A stretch of DNA of 7,970 nucleotides from Thiosulfativibrio sp964387695 (GCA_964387695.1 CAYLXI010000081.1:1-7970); one strand, 5' to 3'; counted from the first letter of the stretch, positions 1 to 6,697 are shown. Numbers and translations are program-made. The notes: a model not told the origin generated them from the sequence alone.

Positions 1-177
1 TCCACACATAATATTTTGTTCAAACCCTTTTTATCCAAACCCTATAAATTAGATAAATATTTTAACCTATTATCAGAAACACTATCTTTAAAAACTTTAA
101 ATTGGAGTGTCAACACTATTTATAAACGGCTATTAAAGTTAAAATATCATTAATTTAATCCTTTTAGCTAAACAAGC
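1..177. other. AT-rich non-coding leader upstream of coaE
   Basis: No credible coding frame was seen. The stretch has two direct repeats: CAAACCCT at 21-28 and 36-43, and AACACTAT at 79-86 and 112-119. It also has a small inverted repeat, AGTGT-CA-ACACT, at 106-117. TATAAA at 121-126 could be a -10 element, but no well-spaced -35 goes with it, so no promoter is called. The upstream neighbour of coaE in relatives, often the prepilin peptidase gene pilD, is not visible and may lie beyond the left edge. Confidence 0.5.
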
Positions 178-780
178 ATGAAAAATAATTGCAACATTAT
201 AGGTTTAACGGGTGGGATAGGTTCTGGAAAAACTACGGTCTGTGCTTTATTTGCACAACACAATATTCCTAGCTTTAGTTTAGATGAGATAAGCGTGCAA
301 GTGGTTCAGTCTAATACACAAGGGTTAAGAGAAATCATTAAACTTTTTGGGACAGATTATTTAGATAATAACCAGCAGCTAAATCGTAAAAAACTTAAAC
401 AACTTGTTTTTTCTGATACCAAAGCCAAGCAACAGCTAGAGTATTTGCTACACCCAATTATAAAACAAGAAGTTATAAAGCAATTAGCTAAAATTAAAGA
501 CAAGCATTCTTTAATTATTGTCGAAATCCCACTGTTAGCCGAAAAAGGCAAGCCAGATTATATTAATCAAGTGATTGTTTGCGATTGTCCAGAAAAATTA
601 CAAATATCAAGGGTCATGCAAAGAGATAACATGAATAAATCAGCGGTGCTTAATATTATGAATCAGCAGGCAAATCGGGCAAAGCGATTAGATTTAGCAG
701 ATTATGTTGTCCATACTGAAAAATCTTTAGAGGCTATTCAACAACAAGTTAACGATCTTCTAACCAAAATTCTGAAATAG
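178..780 (+). CDS. coaE: Dephospho-CoA kinase
   Basis: CoaE phosphorylates the 3'-hydroxyl of the ribose of dephospho-CoA with ATP, the last step of coenzyme A synthesis, in the cytosol. The 200-residue protein (E. coli CoaE is 206) begins with a P-loop, GGIGSGKTT, at residues 12-20. LLHPIIKQE and IPLLAEKG match the conserved LLHP and PLL segments, and VMQRD matches the ATP-lid arginine region. Compared with the usual DAD motif, residues 34-36 read SLD: the first Asp is Ser, but Asp36, which aligns with the catalytic Asp (33 in E. coli, 32 in Mycobacterium tuberculosis), is kept. The C-terminal ADxVIDN-like segment is also altered (ADYVVHT). The ATG start fits the P-loop position but has no clear Shine-Dalgarno sequence; the leader TAAACAAGC recurs before dciA. 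The last 32 bp overlap the opposing Nudix gene. Confidence 0.95.
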   Translation: MKNNCNIIGLTGGIGSGKTTVCALFAQHNIPSFSLDEISVQVVQSNTQGLREIIKLFGTDYLDNNQQLNRKKLKQLVFSDTKAKQQLEYLLHPIIKQEVIKQLAKIKDKHSLIIVEIPLLAEKGKPDYINQVIVCDCPEKLQISRVMQRDNMNKSAVLNIMNQQANRAKRLDLADYVVHTEKSLEAIQQQVNDLLTKILK

Positions 781-1693
781 CAGCAATTCCTTGAGCTCCA
801 TGTTTTTTGGCTTCACTCAAGTCTGCCAGTTTCATACCTCCTAGCGCATAAACGGGGATAGGGACTGATTTAACTATTTCTTGAAAATTTTCCCATCCTA
901 TGCCTAAAAACTCTGGGTGAGAGGTAGTCTGCTTAACGGGTGAAAGCAAAATAAAATCTGCCTCTAAAACAAGGGCTTTGGCAATTTCTAATTTAGAATG
1001 GGTTGATATACCTAGTAGTTTATCTTGAGCAAGGGGTCTGGAGTTTAAATATTTTAATGCACTAGAAGGCAGTTGCAACCCATCTGCTTGAGGCACTTGT
1101 TCTAATATTTTAGCCGTCGCATTTAATAAAACTTTTGCGCCTTTATATTGATGAACCAGCTTAACAACTTTATTTGCTAAGGAAATAAAGGCTTGTTCTG
1201 GCATTTTTTTAGCTCGCAACTGAAACAACTTCTCACCTTTTTCTAAGGAGACTTTAATTCTAGATAACGCCTCTTTTTCTTCATAAAAATCACCTGTAAC
1301 AACATAGGTTTCTGGCAAGAATAACGCTGTAATGAGACCCTTATTAGCGGGAGGGAAAGGCTTGTTTTTTAATTTATCTAAATCACACCACTCAATTTCT
1401 TGACCTTCTTTACCAAAAGGTTCACCAGAAAAACAAGCTGTTTGATAGAATTTTAACAAAACACTTTGATGTTTATATTGCCAAGGAACTTGAATAATTG
1501 GCTGCCATTCTTTAGTTTTAATCCCAACTTCTTCAAAAAACTCTCTTTCTAAAGCCTTTTCTGGTGCTTCACCTTGCTTAACTTTTCCACCAGGAAACTC
1601 CCAATATCCTGCTAGATCTTGGCTGGCAAGGCGCTGAGAAATTAACGCCTTATCCCCTAATTTTAAAACCCCAACTGCAATTTCAACAACCAC
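749..1693 (-). CDS. mutT: Nudix hydrolase fused to a ThiE/TenI-like domain (MutT family)
   Basis: This 314-residue protein has two domains. Residues 1 to about 125 are a MutT-type Nudix hydrolase with a complete Nudix box at 36-58 (G36, E42, R50, E51, E54, E55, G57), so it probably hydrolyses oxidised or other nucleoside triphosphates to sanitise the nucleotide pool. Residues from about 129 resemble thiamine-phosphate synthase/TenI: QLR at 158-160, ADGLQL at 203-208, ISTH at 229-232, and the phosphate-binding segment ALGGM near 283-287 followed by GAQGIAAIS. The ThiE Asn-Asp signature reads LNAT, and the usual pyrophosphate-site PT motif is not recognisable, so thiamine synthase activity is doubtful. 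The same fusion is known in gammaproteobacteria next to argJ and secA. The start is GTG, 15 bp after the argJ stop, with its Shine-Dalgarno overlapping the end of argJ, so the two genes are likely translationally coupled. Confidence 0.9.
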   Translation of the reverse strand: MVVEIAVGVLKLGDKALISQRLASQDLAGYWEFPGGKVKQGEAPEKALEREFFEEVGIKTKEWQPIIQVPWQYKHQSVLLKFYQTACFSGEPFGKEGQEIEWCDLDKLKNKPFPPANKGLITALFLPETYVVTGDFYEEKEALSRIKVSLEKGEKLFQLRAKKMPEQAFISLANKVVKLVHQYKGAKVLLNATAKILEQVPQADGLQLPSSALKYLNSRPLAQDKLLGISTHSKLEIAKALVLEADFILLSPVKQTTSHPEFLGIGWENFQEIVKSVPIPVYALGGMKLADLSEAKKHGAQGIAAISEFWLEDR

Positions 1694-1703
1694 TATATAA
1701 CAA

Positions 1704-1709
1704 CCTTTC
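1704..1709 (-). promoter_or_regulatory. Shine-Dalgarno of the Nudix-ThiE gene, overlapping the argJ stop
   Basis: On the minus strand this reads GAAAGG, 10 nt before the GTG at 1691-1693. It touches the argJ stop codon TAG (1709-1711). No ATG lies nearby in frame, so this site supports the GTG start and coupling of the downstream gene to argJ translation. Confidence 0.5.
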
Positions 1710-2914
1710 TAAGAGCGATACTCGGCATTAATTTTAACATAGTCATAAGAAAAATCGGTTGTCCAGATGGTTTCTTTAGCCAGACCTCTTTTTAAATTAA
1801 TCGTAATTGTAATATCTGCTTTGTTCATCACCGCTTGCCCTGCTTCCTCTGTATAGTTAAGAGACCGCCCACCTTTCTCAACAATACAGACATCATCAAG
1901 GTAAATCTCTAACGCATTAATATCTAAATCTTCTAAACCTGATCGACCCACTGCGGCTAAAATTCTTCCCCAGTTGGGGTCAGAGGCAAACAGTGCTATT
2001 TTTACCAGGGGTGATAAGGCAACAGTATTGGCGACCTGTAAACACTCAACTGAATTTTTCCCTTGATTAACATTAATAGTGACAAATTTAGTTGCTCCTT
2101 CACCATCTCGAATAATCATTTGGGCTAATTCTGTCATGACTTCTAAAATTGCCGTAGAAAATATTTTATAAGCATCAGATTCTACTGAATCAATAACCGA
2201 CATATTTACCTGCTGAGTTGCGGTTAAAGTACAAGCGTCATTAGTAGAAGTGTCTCCATCAATTGTAATGCGATTAAAAGATTTATTGACTGCGTCCGTT
2301 AATGCTTGTTGTAAACATTTATGAGTAATTTTAGCATCTGTGGCAACAAATCCCAGCATGGTTGCCATATTAGGGTGAATCATTCCTGAGCCTTTTGATA
2401 TACCTGTTAAGGTAATCAAAGAGCCTGCAATTTCAATTTGTTTGCTTACTTTTTTTGGCACTAAATCTGTCGTCATAATGCCTTTAGAGGCATCGTCCCA
2501 ACCTGCAATAGACAAGTTTGCAATGGCATCTGGAATACCTAGTTCAAACTTTTTCATTGGCATATCTTCTCCAATGACTCCTGTAGAAAAAGGTAAAACT
2601 TCATTTTTAGCTAGCCCTAAATCTGCTGCCAACCATTCACAAGTTTGCCTAGCATCTATTAAGCCTTGTTGCCCCATTCCAGCATTGGCATTGCCAGCAT
2701 TAATAATAAAGGCTCTTGGTTTTTTTTCTGACAGATGTTGTTTTGCTACAATAACAGGGGCTGCACAAAAAGAATTTTGAGTAAAAGAAGCAACTGTAAT
2801 ACTCTCTTTGCATAACTCTAAAATGACAAGATCTAGGTCTCCATTTTTTTTTATTTTTGCGGAAGTGCTACCTAAATAAACGCCAGAAATAGGGTGCATA
2901 TTTGTTAAATTCAT
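1709..2914 (-). CDS. argJ: Bifunctional ornithine acetyltransferase / N-acetylglutamate synthase
   Basis: ArgJ moves the acetyl group from N-acetylornithine to glutamate, yielding ornithine and N-acetylglutamate; some members also make N-acetylglutamate from acetyl-CoA. The 401-residue protein has the family landmarks in order: NAGNANAG at 72-79, STGVIGE at 110-116, KGSGMIHPNMATML at 174-187, DGDTSTND and DPNWGR further on, and a C-terminal YVKINAEYRS. The self-cleavage site lies between Ala184 and Thr185, with Thr185 becoming the N-terminal nucleophile of the beta chain. The first ATG is supported by a good Shine-Dalgarno sequence (AGGAGA, 2921-2926). ArgJ implies the acetyl-recycling form of arginine synthesis rather than the ArgE form of E. 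coli. It is followed at 15 bp by the Nudix-ThiE gene. The last bases are TAG. No convincing ARG box was found upstream. Confidence 0.96.
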   Translation of the reverse strand: MNLTNMHPISGVYLGSTSAKIKKNGDLDLVILELCKESITVASFTQNSFCAAPVIVAKQHLSEKKPRAFIINAGNANAGMGQQGLIDARQTCEWLAADLGLAKNEVLPFSTGVIGEDMPMKKFELGIPDAIANLSIAGWDDASKGIMTTDLVPKKVSKQIEIAGSLITLTGISKGSGMIHPNMATMLGFVATDAKITHKCLQQALTDAVNKSFNRITIDGDTSTNDACTLTATQQVNMSVIDSVESDAYKIFSTAILEVMTELAQMIIRDGEGATKFVTINVNQGKNSVECLQVANTVALSPLVKIALFASDPNWGRILAAVGRSGLEDLDINALEIYLDDVCIVEKGGRSLNYTEEAGQAVMNKADITITINLKRGLAKETIWTTDFSYDYVKINAEYRS

Positions 2915-2929
2915 TATTTTTCTCCTAAA

Positions 2930-2964
2930 ACCCTAACTTATCTCTAAAAAAACTGAGTTGGGGT
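2930..2964 (-). promoter_or_regulatory. Inverted repeat in the argJ leader, next to the Shine-Dalgarno
   Basis: The arms 2930-2940 (ACCCTAACTTA) and 2954-2964 (TGAGTTGGGGT) pair over 11 positions on the + strand with two G-U pairs. On the argJ (minus) transcript, 9 of 11 positions pair. The stem ends four bases short of the AGGAGA ribosome site at 2921-2926. It could affect argJ translation or be incidental; there is no further support. Confidence 0.3.
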
Positions 2965-2995
2965 AAAAAAGCAAACTACCTGCACATCCCCAAAT

Positions 2996-3030
2996 CCATA
3001 CTTATGAATATGAATATAGAGAGGCTTGTT
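2996..3030 (+). repeat. Left-end fragment of the interspersed element (copy E)
   Basis: The segment reads like the first 40 bases of copy C at 7923, with small gaps. Shared blocks are TACTTA, ATATAGAG and GCTTGTT, in the same order. The bases just before it, CCCAAATCC at 2989-2997, are also identical to the entry into copy C. The rest of the element is missing, and diverged copy D starts about 22 bp later. Confidence 0.45.
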
Positions 3031-3052
3031 TGTTTTACATTTCACATTAGAT

Positions 3053-3190
3053 CCAGATTTATATTTAAAAACTGGATATATAATGCTATATTTTATTCAC
3101 TACCAAGCGGTTGTAAAAACTTTAAATTCACTTAGAAGTTACGCGTGTATTTTTACAAGTAATGATGCGATATGCTAATTTTATAAGCAG
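3053..3190 (+). repeat. Diverged, shortened copy of the interspersed element (copy D)
   Basis: AAAAACTGGATATA-ATGCTA and TTGTAAAAAC follow the left arm of copies A and B. GATATGCTAATTTTATAAGCAG follows their right end, given here as blocks GATATGCTA and TTTTATAAGCAG. The outer CCCT/AGGG tips are eroded and part of the right arm is lost. The stem is nevertheless preserved by a perfect 9-bp inverted repeat, TTGTAAAAA at 3111-3119 and TTTTTACAA at 3150-3158, at the place where copies A and B pair. The element lies between the secA stop and the argJ start. Confidence 0.55.
3090..3117 (-). promoter_or_regulatory. Candidate sigma-70 promoter for argJ inside repeat copy D
   Basis: On the minus strand, TTTACA (3112-3117) and TAAAAT (3090-3095) are separated by 16 bp; each matches five of six consensus bases. 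A start near 3083 would give argJ a leader of about 170 nt. The matching bases in copies A and B do not form a -10 element, so the signal would have arisen by divergence of this copy. AT-rich DNA gives such matches by chance. Confidence 0.3.
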
Positions 3191-3200
3191 ATATTAGCAT
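3172..3200. terminator. Stem-loop just after the secA stop, possible terminator
   Basis: Perfect 8-bp arms, ATGCTAAT (3172-3179) and ATTAGCAT (3193-3200), flank a 13-nt loop. The T-rich run TATTTTTCG follows on the + strand, so as an intrinsic terminator it faces + strand transcription. For the secA transcript it lies 9 nt past the stop but without a U tract. The stem is AT-rich and therefore weak. It overlaps the right end of repeat copy D. Confidence 0.3.
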
Positions 3201-3209
3201 TATTTTTCG

Positions 3210-5939
3210 TTACCCCAGCTTCCCACAACACTGCTTATACTTCTTGCCTGAATCACAAGGACAAGGATCATTACGCCCTACCTTAGGAGACTCCCTTTTA
3301 AAGGGTTTCGGTTGCGTCGTTACAACGGGTTCCTCATCATCAGCCATCCCTACATCTATAATGCCTGGTGCTTCAGGATGCGTTGCCTCTAACTGCTTAG
3401 GTTCTTCTTGTGATTTTTCAAAAGCATCCACATCTTCATAGCCTTTAATTTGAATACGAGATAAGGTTTGAATAGTTTCAAGCATAACCTCATTTAAGAA
3501 GGCATCAAACATCTCAGATGACTGTTGGCGATACTGTTGAAAAGGCTCTTGTTGAGCGTAGCCTTTAAGGTGAATCCAGCGACGCAAATAATCCATTTCC
3601 ATTAAATGTTGACGCCATTGCTGATCGATTGTTCTTAATAGGACTTCTTTTTCAAAGTTCTTTAGAGTATTCTCATCTAATGCTTCCATTTTAATTTTAT
3701 ACTGATTGGCTGCTTCTTCAATTAATTTCTCTAACAACTTCTCTTCAAACAAGTCTTTATCTTCATCTAACCAATCTTGAATGTTAGCCGTTATAGCAAA
3801 CTCTTCTAGCAAGGATTTATTAAGACCCGCAACATCCCATTGCTCTGCTAGACTTCCAGGCAAGATATATTTTGCCATAAAGTTTTCTAACACTGTTGCA
3901 CGAATGTCTTCAATCGTACTAGATATACCTTCTGTTTCCATTAAATCATTTCGTTGTGAATAAACGACTTTTCGCTGTTCATTAGAAACATTATCAAACT
4001 TTAACAAATTGGCTCGCTCATCTTGATACATGCGTTCAACTTGCTTTTGAGCCCGTGCAATCGACTTAGAGACCATTTTGTGTTCAATAGGCTCATCTGC
4101 TTGCATACCCAGCTTGCGCATCATGCCTTTAACCCCATCAGAGGCAAAACGACGCATTAAATCATCATCTAACGACAAGTAAAAGCGCGTAGTACCCACA
4201 TCTCCTTGACGACCTGAACGACCACGCAGTTGGTTGTCAATTCGTCTAGACTCATGACGCTCAGAACCCATAACCATTAGCCCTCCGCAACTTAACACCT
4301 CATCATGGCGTATCTTCCAATCGGCTTTAATTTTGGCTACTTTTTCTGGTGTAGAATCTTTTAAGTTCTCCAATTCCATTTCATAATTACCTCCCAAAAC
4401 AATATCTGTACCTCGTCCTGCCATGTTTGTGGCAATTGTAATGGCATTAGGTTGTCCTGCATTTGCAATAATATAGGCTTCTCGCTCATTCTCTTTAGCA
4501 TTTAAAACATTGTGCTTTACTTTTTCTTGCGTCAACAAGCTTGATAGTTTTTCAGACATTTCAATGGATGCTGTTCCAACTAATATAGGCTGTTTTGTTT
4601 TATTAATAATTTTAATGTCGCGAATAATGGCAGAAAACTTGCCTTCCATTTCCAAAAATACCAGATCTGGTAAATCCTGTCTTTGAGCTACAATATTTGA
4701 AGGAACAACCACCACTTCTAAATTATAGGTAGATAAAAACTCCGCTGCTTCTGTATCAGCCGTTCCTGTCATTCCAGACAAACGTTCATATTGCCTAAAA
4801 TAATTTTGAAAGGTAATAGAGGCATAGGTCTGACTTTCTGTCTGGATTTCAACACCTTCTTTGGCTTCAACTGCTTGGTGCAAGCCATCTCCCCAACGAC
4901 GACCCTGCATTTTTCTGCCCGTAAATTCGTCAATAATAACCACTTCGCCATCTTGAACAATATAATCAGTATTATTTTCAAATAAAACATTCGCTCTTAA
5001 GGACGCATTAACATGCTTAAGTAAGCCAATGTGCTCAGCATCGTATAAAGAAGCACCCTCTTTTAGTAAGCCTATTTTAATTAAGGAAACTTCTACTTTA
5101 TCAAAGCCATCTTCAGTTAAATGCAGTTGTTTATGCTTTTCGTCAACCGTATAGTCACCCGTTGTGGTTTTTTCTTCTTCATTTTCTTCACCTTGCTCTA
5201 AAGGCAAAACAATAGGGTGAATTTGACGATACAACTCACTTTTATCTTCTGCAGGACCAGAAATAATTAACGGGGTTCTGGCTTCATCAATCAAAATAGA
5301 ATCTACTTCATCAATTAGAGCAAAATTTTGCCCTCGCATGACTCTCTCTTCAGCATAAATTGCCATATTGTCACGCAAATAGTCAAAACCAAATTCATTA
5401 TTCGTTCCATAGGTAACATCCATGGCATAGGCAAGTTGTTTTTCTTGGCCTGACTGTCCTGATGCAATAATCCCAGTGGTTAATCCCAAAAACTCATATA
5501 GCCGTCCCATCCAAAGCCCATCACGAGATGCCAAGTAATCATTCACCGTAATAACATGAACGCCCTTTTCTGCTAAAGAATTCAAGTACACTGGCAGGGT
5601 TGCAACTAAAGTTTTTCCTTCTCCTGTACGCATTTCTGCAATGTTACCGTCATGCAACGCCATGCCACCAATCATCTGAACATCATAGTGGCGCATTTCT
5701 AAAACTCTCTTACTGGCTTCTCTAACCGTTGCAAAAGCTTCAGGCAAAAGATGATCTAGCGACTCTCCGCTTTCCTTTAACCTGCTCTTAAATTCAAGCG
5801 TTTTAGCCTTTAATTCTTCATCAGAAAGCTTTTCATAGCTTTCTTCTAGAGAATTAATTTGAGAAATCCTCTTTCTATATTGTTTTAATAATTTTTCATT
5901 ACGACTACCAAAGAGTTTTTTAAATAGATTTAAGGCCAT
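3210..5939 (-). CDS. secA: Preprotein translocase ATPase SecA
   Basis: SecA is the cytosolic and membrane-bound motor that drives unfolded preproteins through SecYEG using ATP. With the ATG at 5937-5939 the protein has 909 residues (E. coli 901) and its N-terminus MALNLFKKLFGSRNEK lines up with E. coli without a gap. Walker A GEGKT is at 106-110, Walker B DEVD at 210-213, GMTGTAD at 389-395, TNMAGRGTD at 504-512 and QLRGRSGRQGD at 570-580. The helical scaffold and an acidic linker follow. The zinc-binding tail, which contacts SecB and lipid, has Cys 893, 895, 904 and 905 (CxCx8CC); the usual CPCGSG reads CPCDSG. A TTG five codons upstream (5952-5954) is in frame but lacks a Shine-Dalgarno, while the ATG has GGAA nine bases before it. 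No secM precedes it; dciA diverges instead. The stop is TAA. Confidence 0.97.
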   Translation of the reverse strand: MALNLFKKLFGSRNEKLLKQYRKRISQINSLEESYEKLSDEELKAKTLEFKSRLKESGESLDHLLPEAFATVREASKRVLEMRHYDVQMIGGMALHDGNIAEMRTGEGKTLVATLPVYLNSLAEKGVHVITVNDYLASRDGLWMGRLYEFLGLTTGIIASGQSGQEKQLAYAMDVTYGTNNEFGFDYLRDNMAIYAEERVMRGQNFALIDEVDSILIDEARTPLIISGPAEDKSELYRQIHPIVLPLEQGEENEEEKTTTGDYTVDEKHKQLHLTEDGFDKVEVSLIKIGLLKEGASLYDAEHIGLLKHVNASLRANVLFENNTDYIVQDGEVVIIDEFTGRKMQGRRWGDGLHQAVEAKEGVEIQTESQTYASITFQNYFRQYERLSGMTGTADTEAAEFLSTYNLEVVVVPSNIVAQRQDLPDLVFLEMEGKFSAIIRDIKIINKTKQPILVGTASIEMSEKLSSLLTQEKVKHNVLNAKENEREAYIIANAGQPNAITIATNMAGRGTDIVLGGNYEMELENLKDSTPEKVAKIKADWKIRHDEVLSCGGLMVMGSERHESRRIDNQLRGRSGRQGDVGTTRFYLSLDDDLMRRFASDGVKGMMRKLGMQADEPIEHKMVSKSIARAQKQVERMYQDERANLLKFDNVSNEQRKVVYSQRNDLMETEGISSTIEDIRATVLENFMAKYILPGSLAEQWDVAGLNKSLLEEFAITANIQDWLDEDKDLFEEKLLEKLIEEAANQYKIKMEALDENTLKNFEKEVLLRTIDQQWRQHLMEMDYLRRWIHLKGYAQQEPFQQYRQQSSEMFDAFLNEVMLETIQTLSRIQIKGYEDVDAFEKSQEEPKQLEATHPEAPGIIDVGMADDEEPVVTTQPKPFKRESPKVGRNDPCPCDSGKKYKQCCGKLG

Positions 5940-5948
5940 GCGAGAGAG

Positions 5949-5952
5949 TTCC
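5949..5952 (-). promoter_or_regulatory. Shine-Dalgarno deciding the secA ATG
   Basis: GGAA on the minus strand lies 9 nt before the ATG at 5937-5939. It overlaps the upstream in-frame TTG (5952-5954), which argues against that TTG as the start. The agreement with the E. coli SecA N-terminus points the same way. Confidence 0.45.
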
Positions 5953-5992
5953 AAATAAAGTCATATAAATTCCCACTCCAAAATTAATAGGT

Positions 5993-6015
5993 TTTTACAC
6001 AAGTTGCGTGTAAAA
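5993..6015. promoter_or_regulatory. 8-bp inverted repeat in the secA/dciA divergent spacer
   Basis: TTTTACAC (5993-6000) and GTGTAAAA (6008-6015) are perfect arms around a 7-base centre. The site sits near the middle of the 143-bp spacer between two divergent genes, a normal place for an operator, but no regulator family is recognised from the motif. No well-spaced -35/-10 pair was found for either gene. Confidence 0.35.
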
Positions 6016-6082
6016 CTTCCTTATAAAATCATAAGATAGGATAAAATAAAAAATATTCTAGCATAGAACAAGATAAACAAGC

Positions 6083-6511
6083 ATGAATTCACTACTTAAT
6101 CAGAGCGGAAACGGGTTAAATAATATAATTGAGCAGGTACAGCTCTATCAAGCACTATTAGATTTAGGAAAATCCTGCTTGCCTCATAAAATAGCACAAC
6201 ATTTGATTGGGGTAAGCTTTGAAAAAAATACTTTGATTTGTCAGCTCGATGATAACCTATGGACAACGCCACTTCGCTTTCACTCTTCAGACTTGCTCAG
6301 TGCTTATCAAACCCATTTCCCACACTTAAAATTAAATAGCTTTAAAGTACAGATCATTCCACTGGCAGAAAGAAAAGTTTTAAAAGCTGTTACCATGGAA
6401 AAAATAAGCTTAACAACAGCAAAAGAAATGCAAGATTTAAGTAAAAAAGTGACCTCAAAGGGGTTAAAGCAGGCATTAAAAAAACTAAGTAAGCATACTG
6501 AAGACTCTTAA
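6083..6511 (+). CDS. dciA: DciA/DUF721-family protein, probable replicative helicase loader
   Basis: This 142-residue protein fits the DUF721 (DciA) family, whose members bind the replicative helicase DnaB and help load it at the origin in bacteria that lack a phage-derived DnaC or DnaI. The recognisable part is residues 18-95: a helix followed by strands, IAQHLIGVSFEKNTLIC, then the family's Trp (W60) and LRFHSSDLL at 64-72. The tail, about 98-142, is rich in Lys and Ser and looks partly disordered. Similarity is moderate, and context strengthens the call: this family is typically found beside lpxC and secA in gammaproteobacteria. There is no Shine-Dalgarno; the leader TAAACAAGC is the same as that of coaE. 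The gene diverges from secA and converges on lpxC, and repeat copy A starts 12 bp past its stop. Confidence 0.75.
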   Translation: MNSLLNQSGNGLNNIIEQVQLYQALLDLGKSCLPHKIAQHLIGVSFEKNTLICQLDDNLWTTPLRFHSSDLLSAYQTHFPHLKLNSFKVQIIPLAERKVLKAVTMEKISLTTAKEMQDLSKKVTSKGLKQALKKLSKHTEDS

Positions 6512-6523
6512 TGATACCTAAAA

Positions 6524-6697
6524 CCCTACTATAAAAACGGAATATAGAGTGCTAGAGCTTGTTCGCTAGGCGTTTGCAAAAAACCTTAGCTTCACCCTTT
6601 TAATAGTCTAAATTAGGTTCAGCGACCCCTCAAGGAAGCATTTTATGAATGCATAGCGGGCAAGGGCTGGTGCTATATGCCAGTTTTATAAGCAGGG
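6524..6697 (+). repeat. Interspersed palindromic element, full copy A (174 bp)
   Basis: The left end CCCTACTATAAAAAC and the right end GTTTTATAAGCAGGG are imperfect inverted repeats. Pairing continues inward through ATATAG/CTATAT, TTCGCTA/TAGCGG and GCGTTTGC/GAATGC, making arms of about 60 bp around a loop of about 55 bases. No coding frame and no clear target-site duplication are visible. Copy B shares the ends, both arms and the central GCTTCAC and TAGGTT blocks. It lies between convergent dciA and lpxC, 12 bp and 32 bp from their stops, and could act as a terminator for both. The family resembles ERIC, RUP and Correia-type elements in size and layout, but not in any sequence I recognise. 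Confidence 0.8.

Noticed and set aside
1..177. 3' end of a pilD or other upstream gene
   Set aside because: No frame runs in from the left edge with recognisable protein sequence.
268..300. Loss of the catalytic Asp in CoaE
   Set aside because: Counting from the P-loop Lys, the catalytic Asp of E. coli and M. tuberculosis aligns with Asp36, which is present; only the other Asp of the pair is changed.
2442..2780. Open frame of 112 codons on the + strand inside argJ, and similar antisense frames inside secA and lpxC
   Set aside because: They lie wholly within strongly conserved genes on the other strand, have no family resemblance, and look like chance frames from codon bias.
2924..2935. Extra element left end, because CCTAAAACCCTA also leads into copy A at 6517-6528
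   Set aside because: The match stops after 12 bases and the following sequence does not continue as the element; it may be chance or flank similarity.
2915..3209. ArgR-binding ARG box upstream of argJ
   Set aside because: Only half-site-like TGAAT matches occur (near 3010 and 3128); no symmetrical TGAAT...ATTCA pair was found.
5955..6082. secM-like arrest gene or sigma-70 promoters in the secA-dciA spacer
   Set aside because: No secM-type frame exists there, and -10-like AT hexamers lack a -35 at 15-19 bp with good match on either strand.
6524..6697. Target-site duplication around copies A and B
   Set aside because: Flanks of A (AAAA / ACTGG) and B (GAAC / AACTT) agree over at most three bases, which is not enough to claim a duplication.
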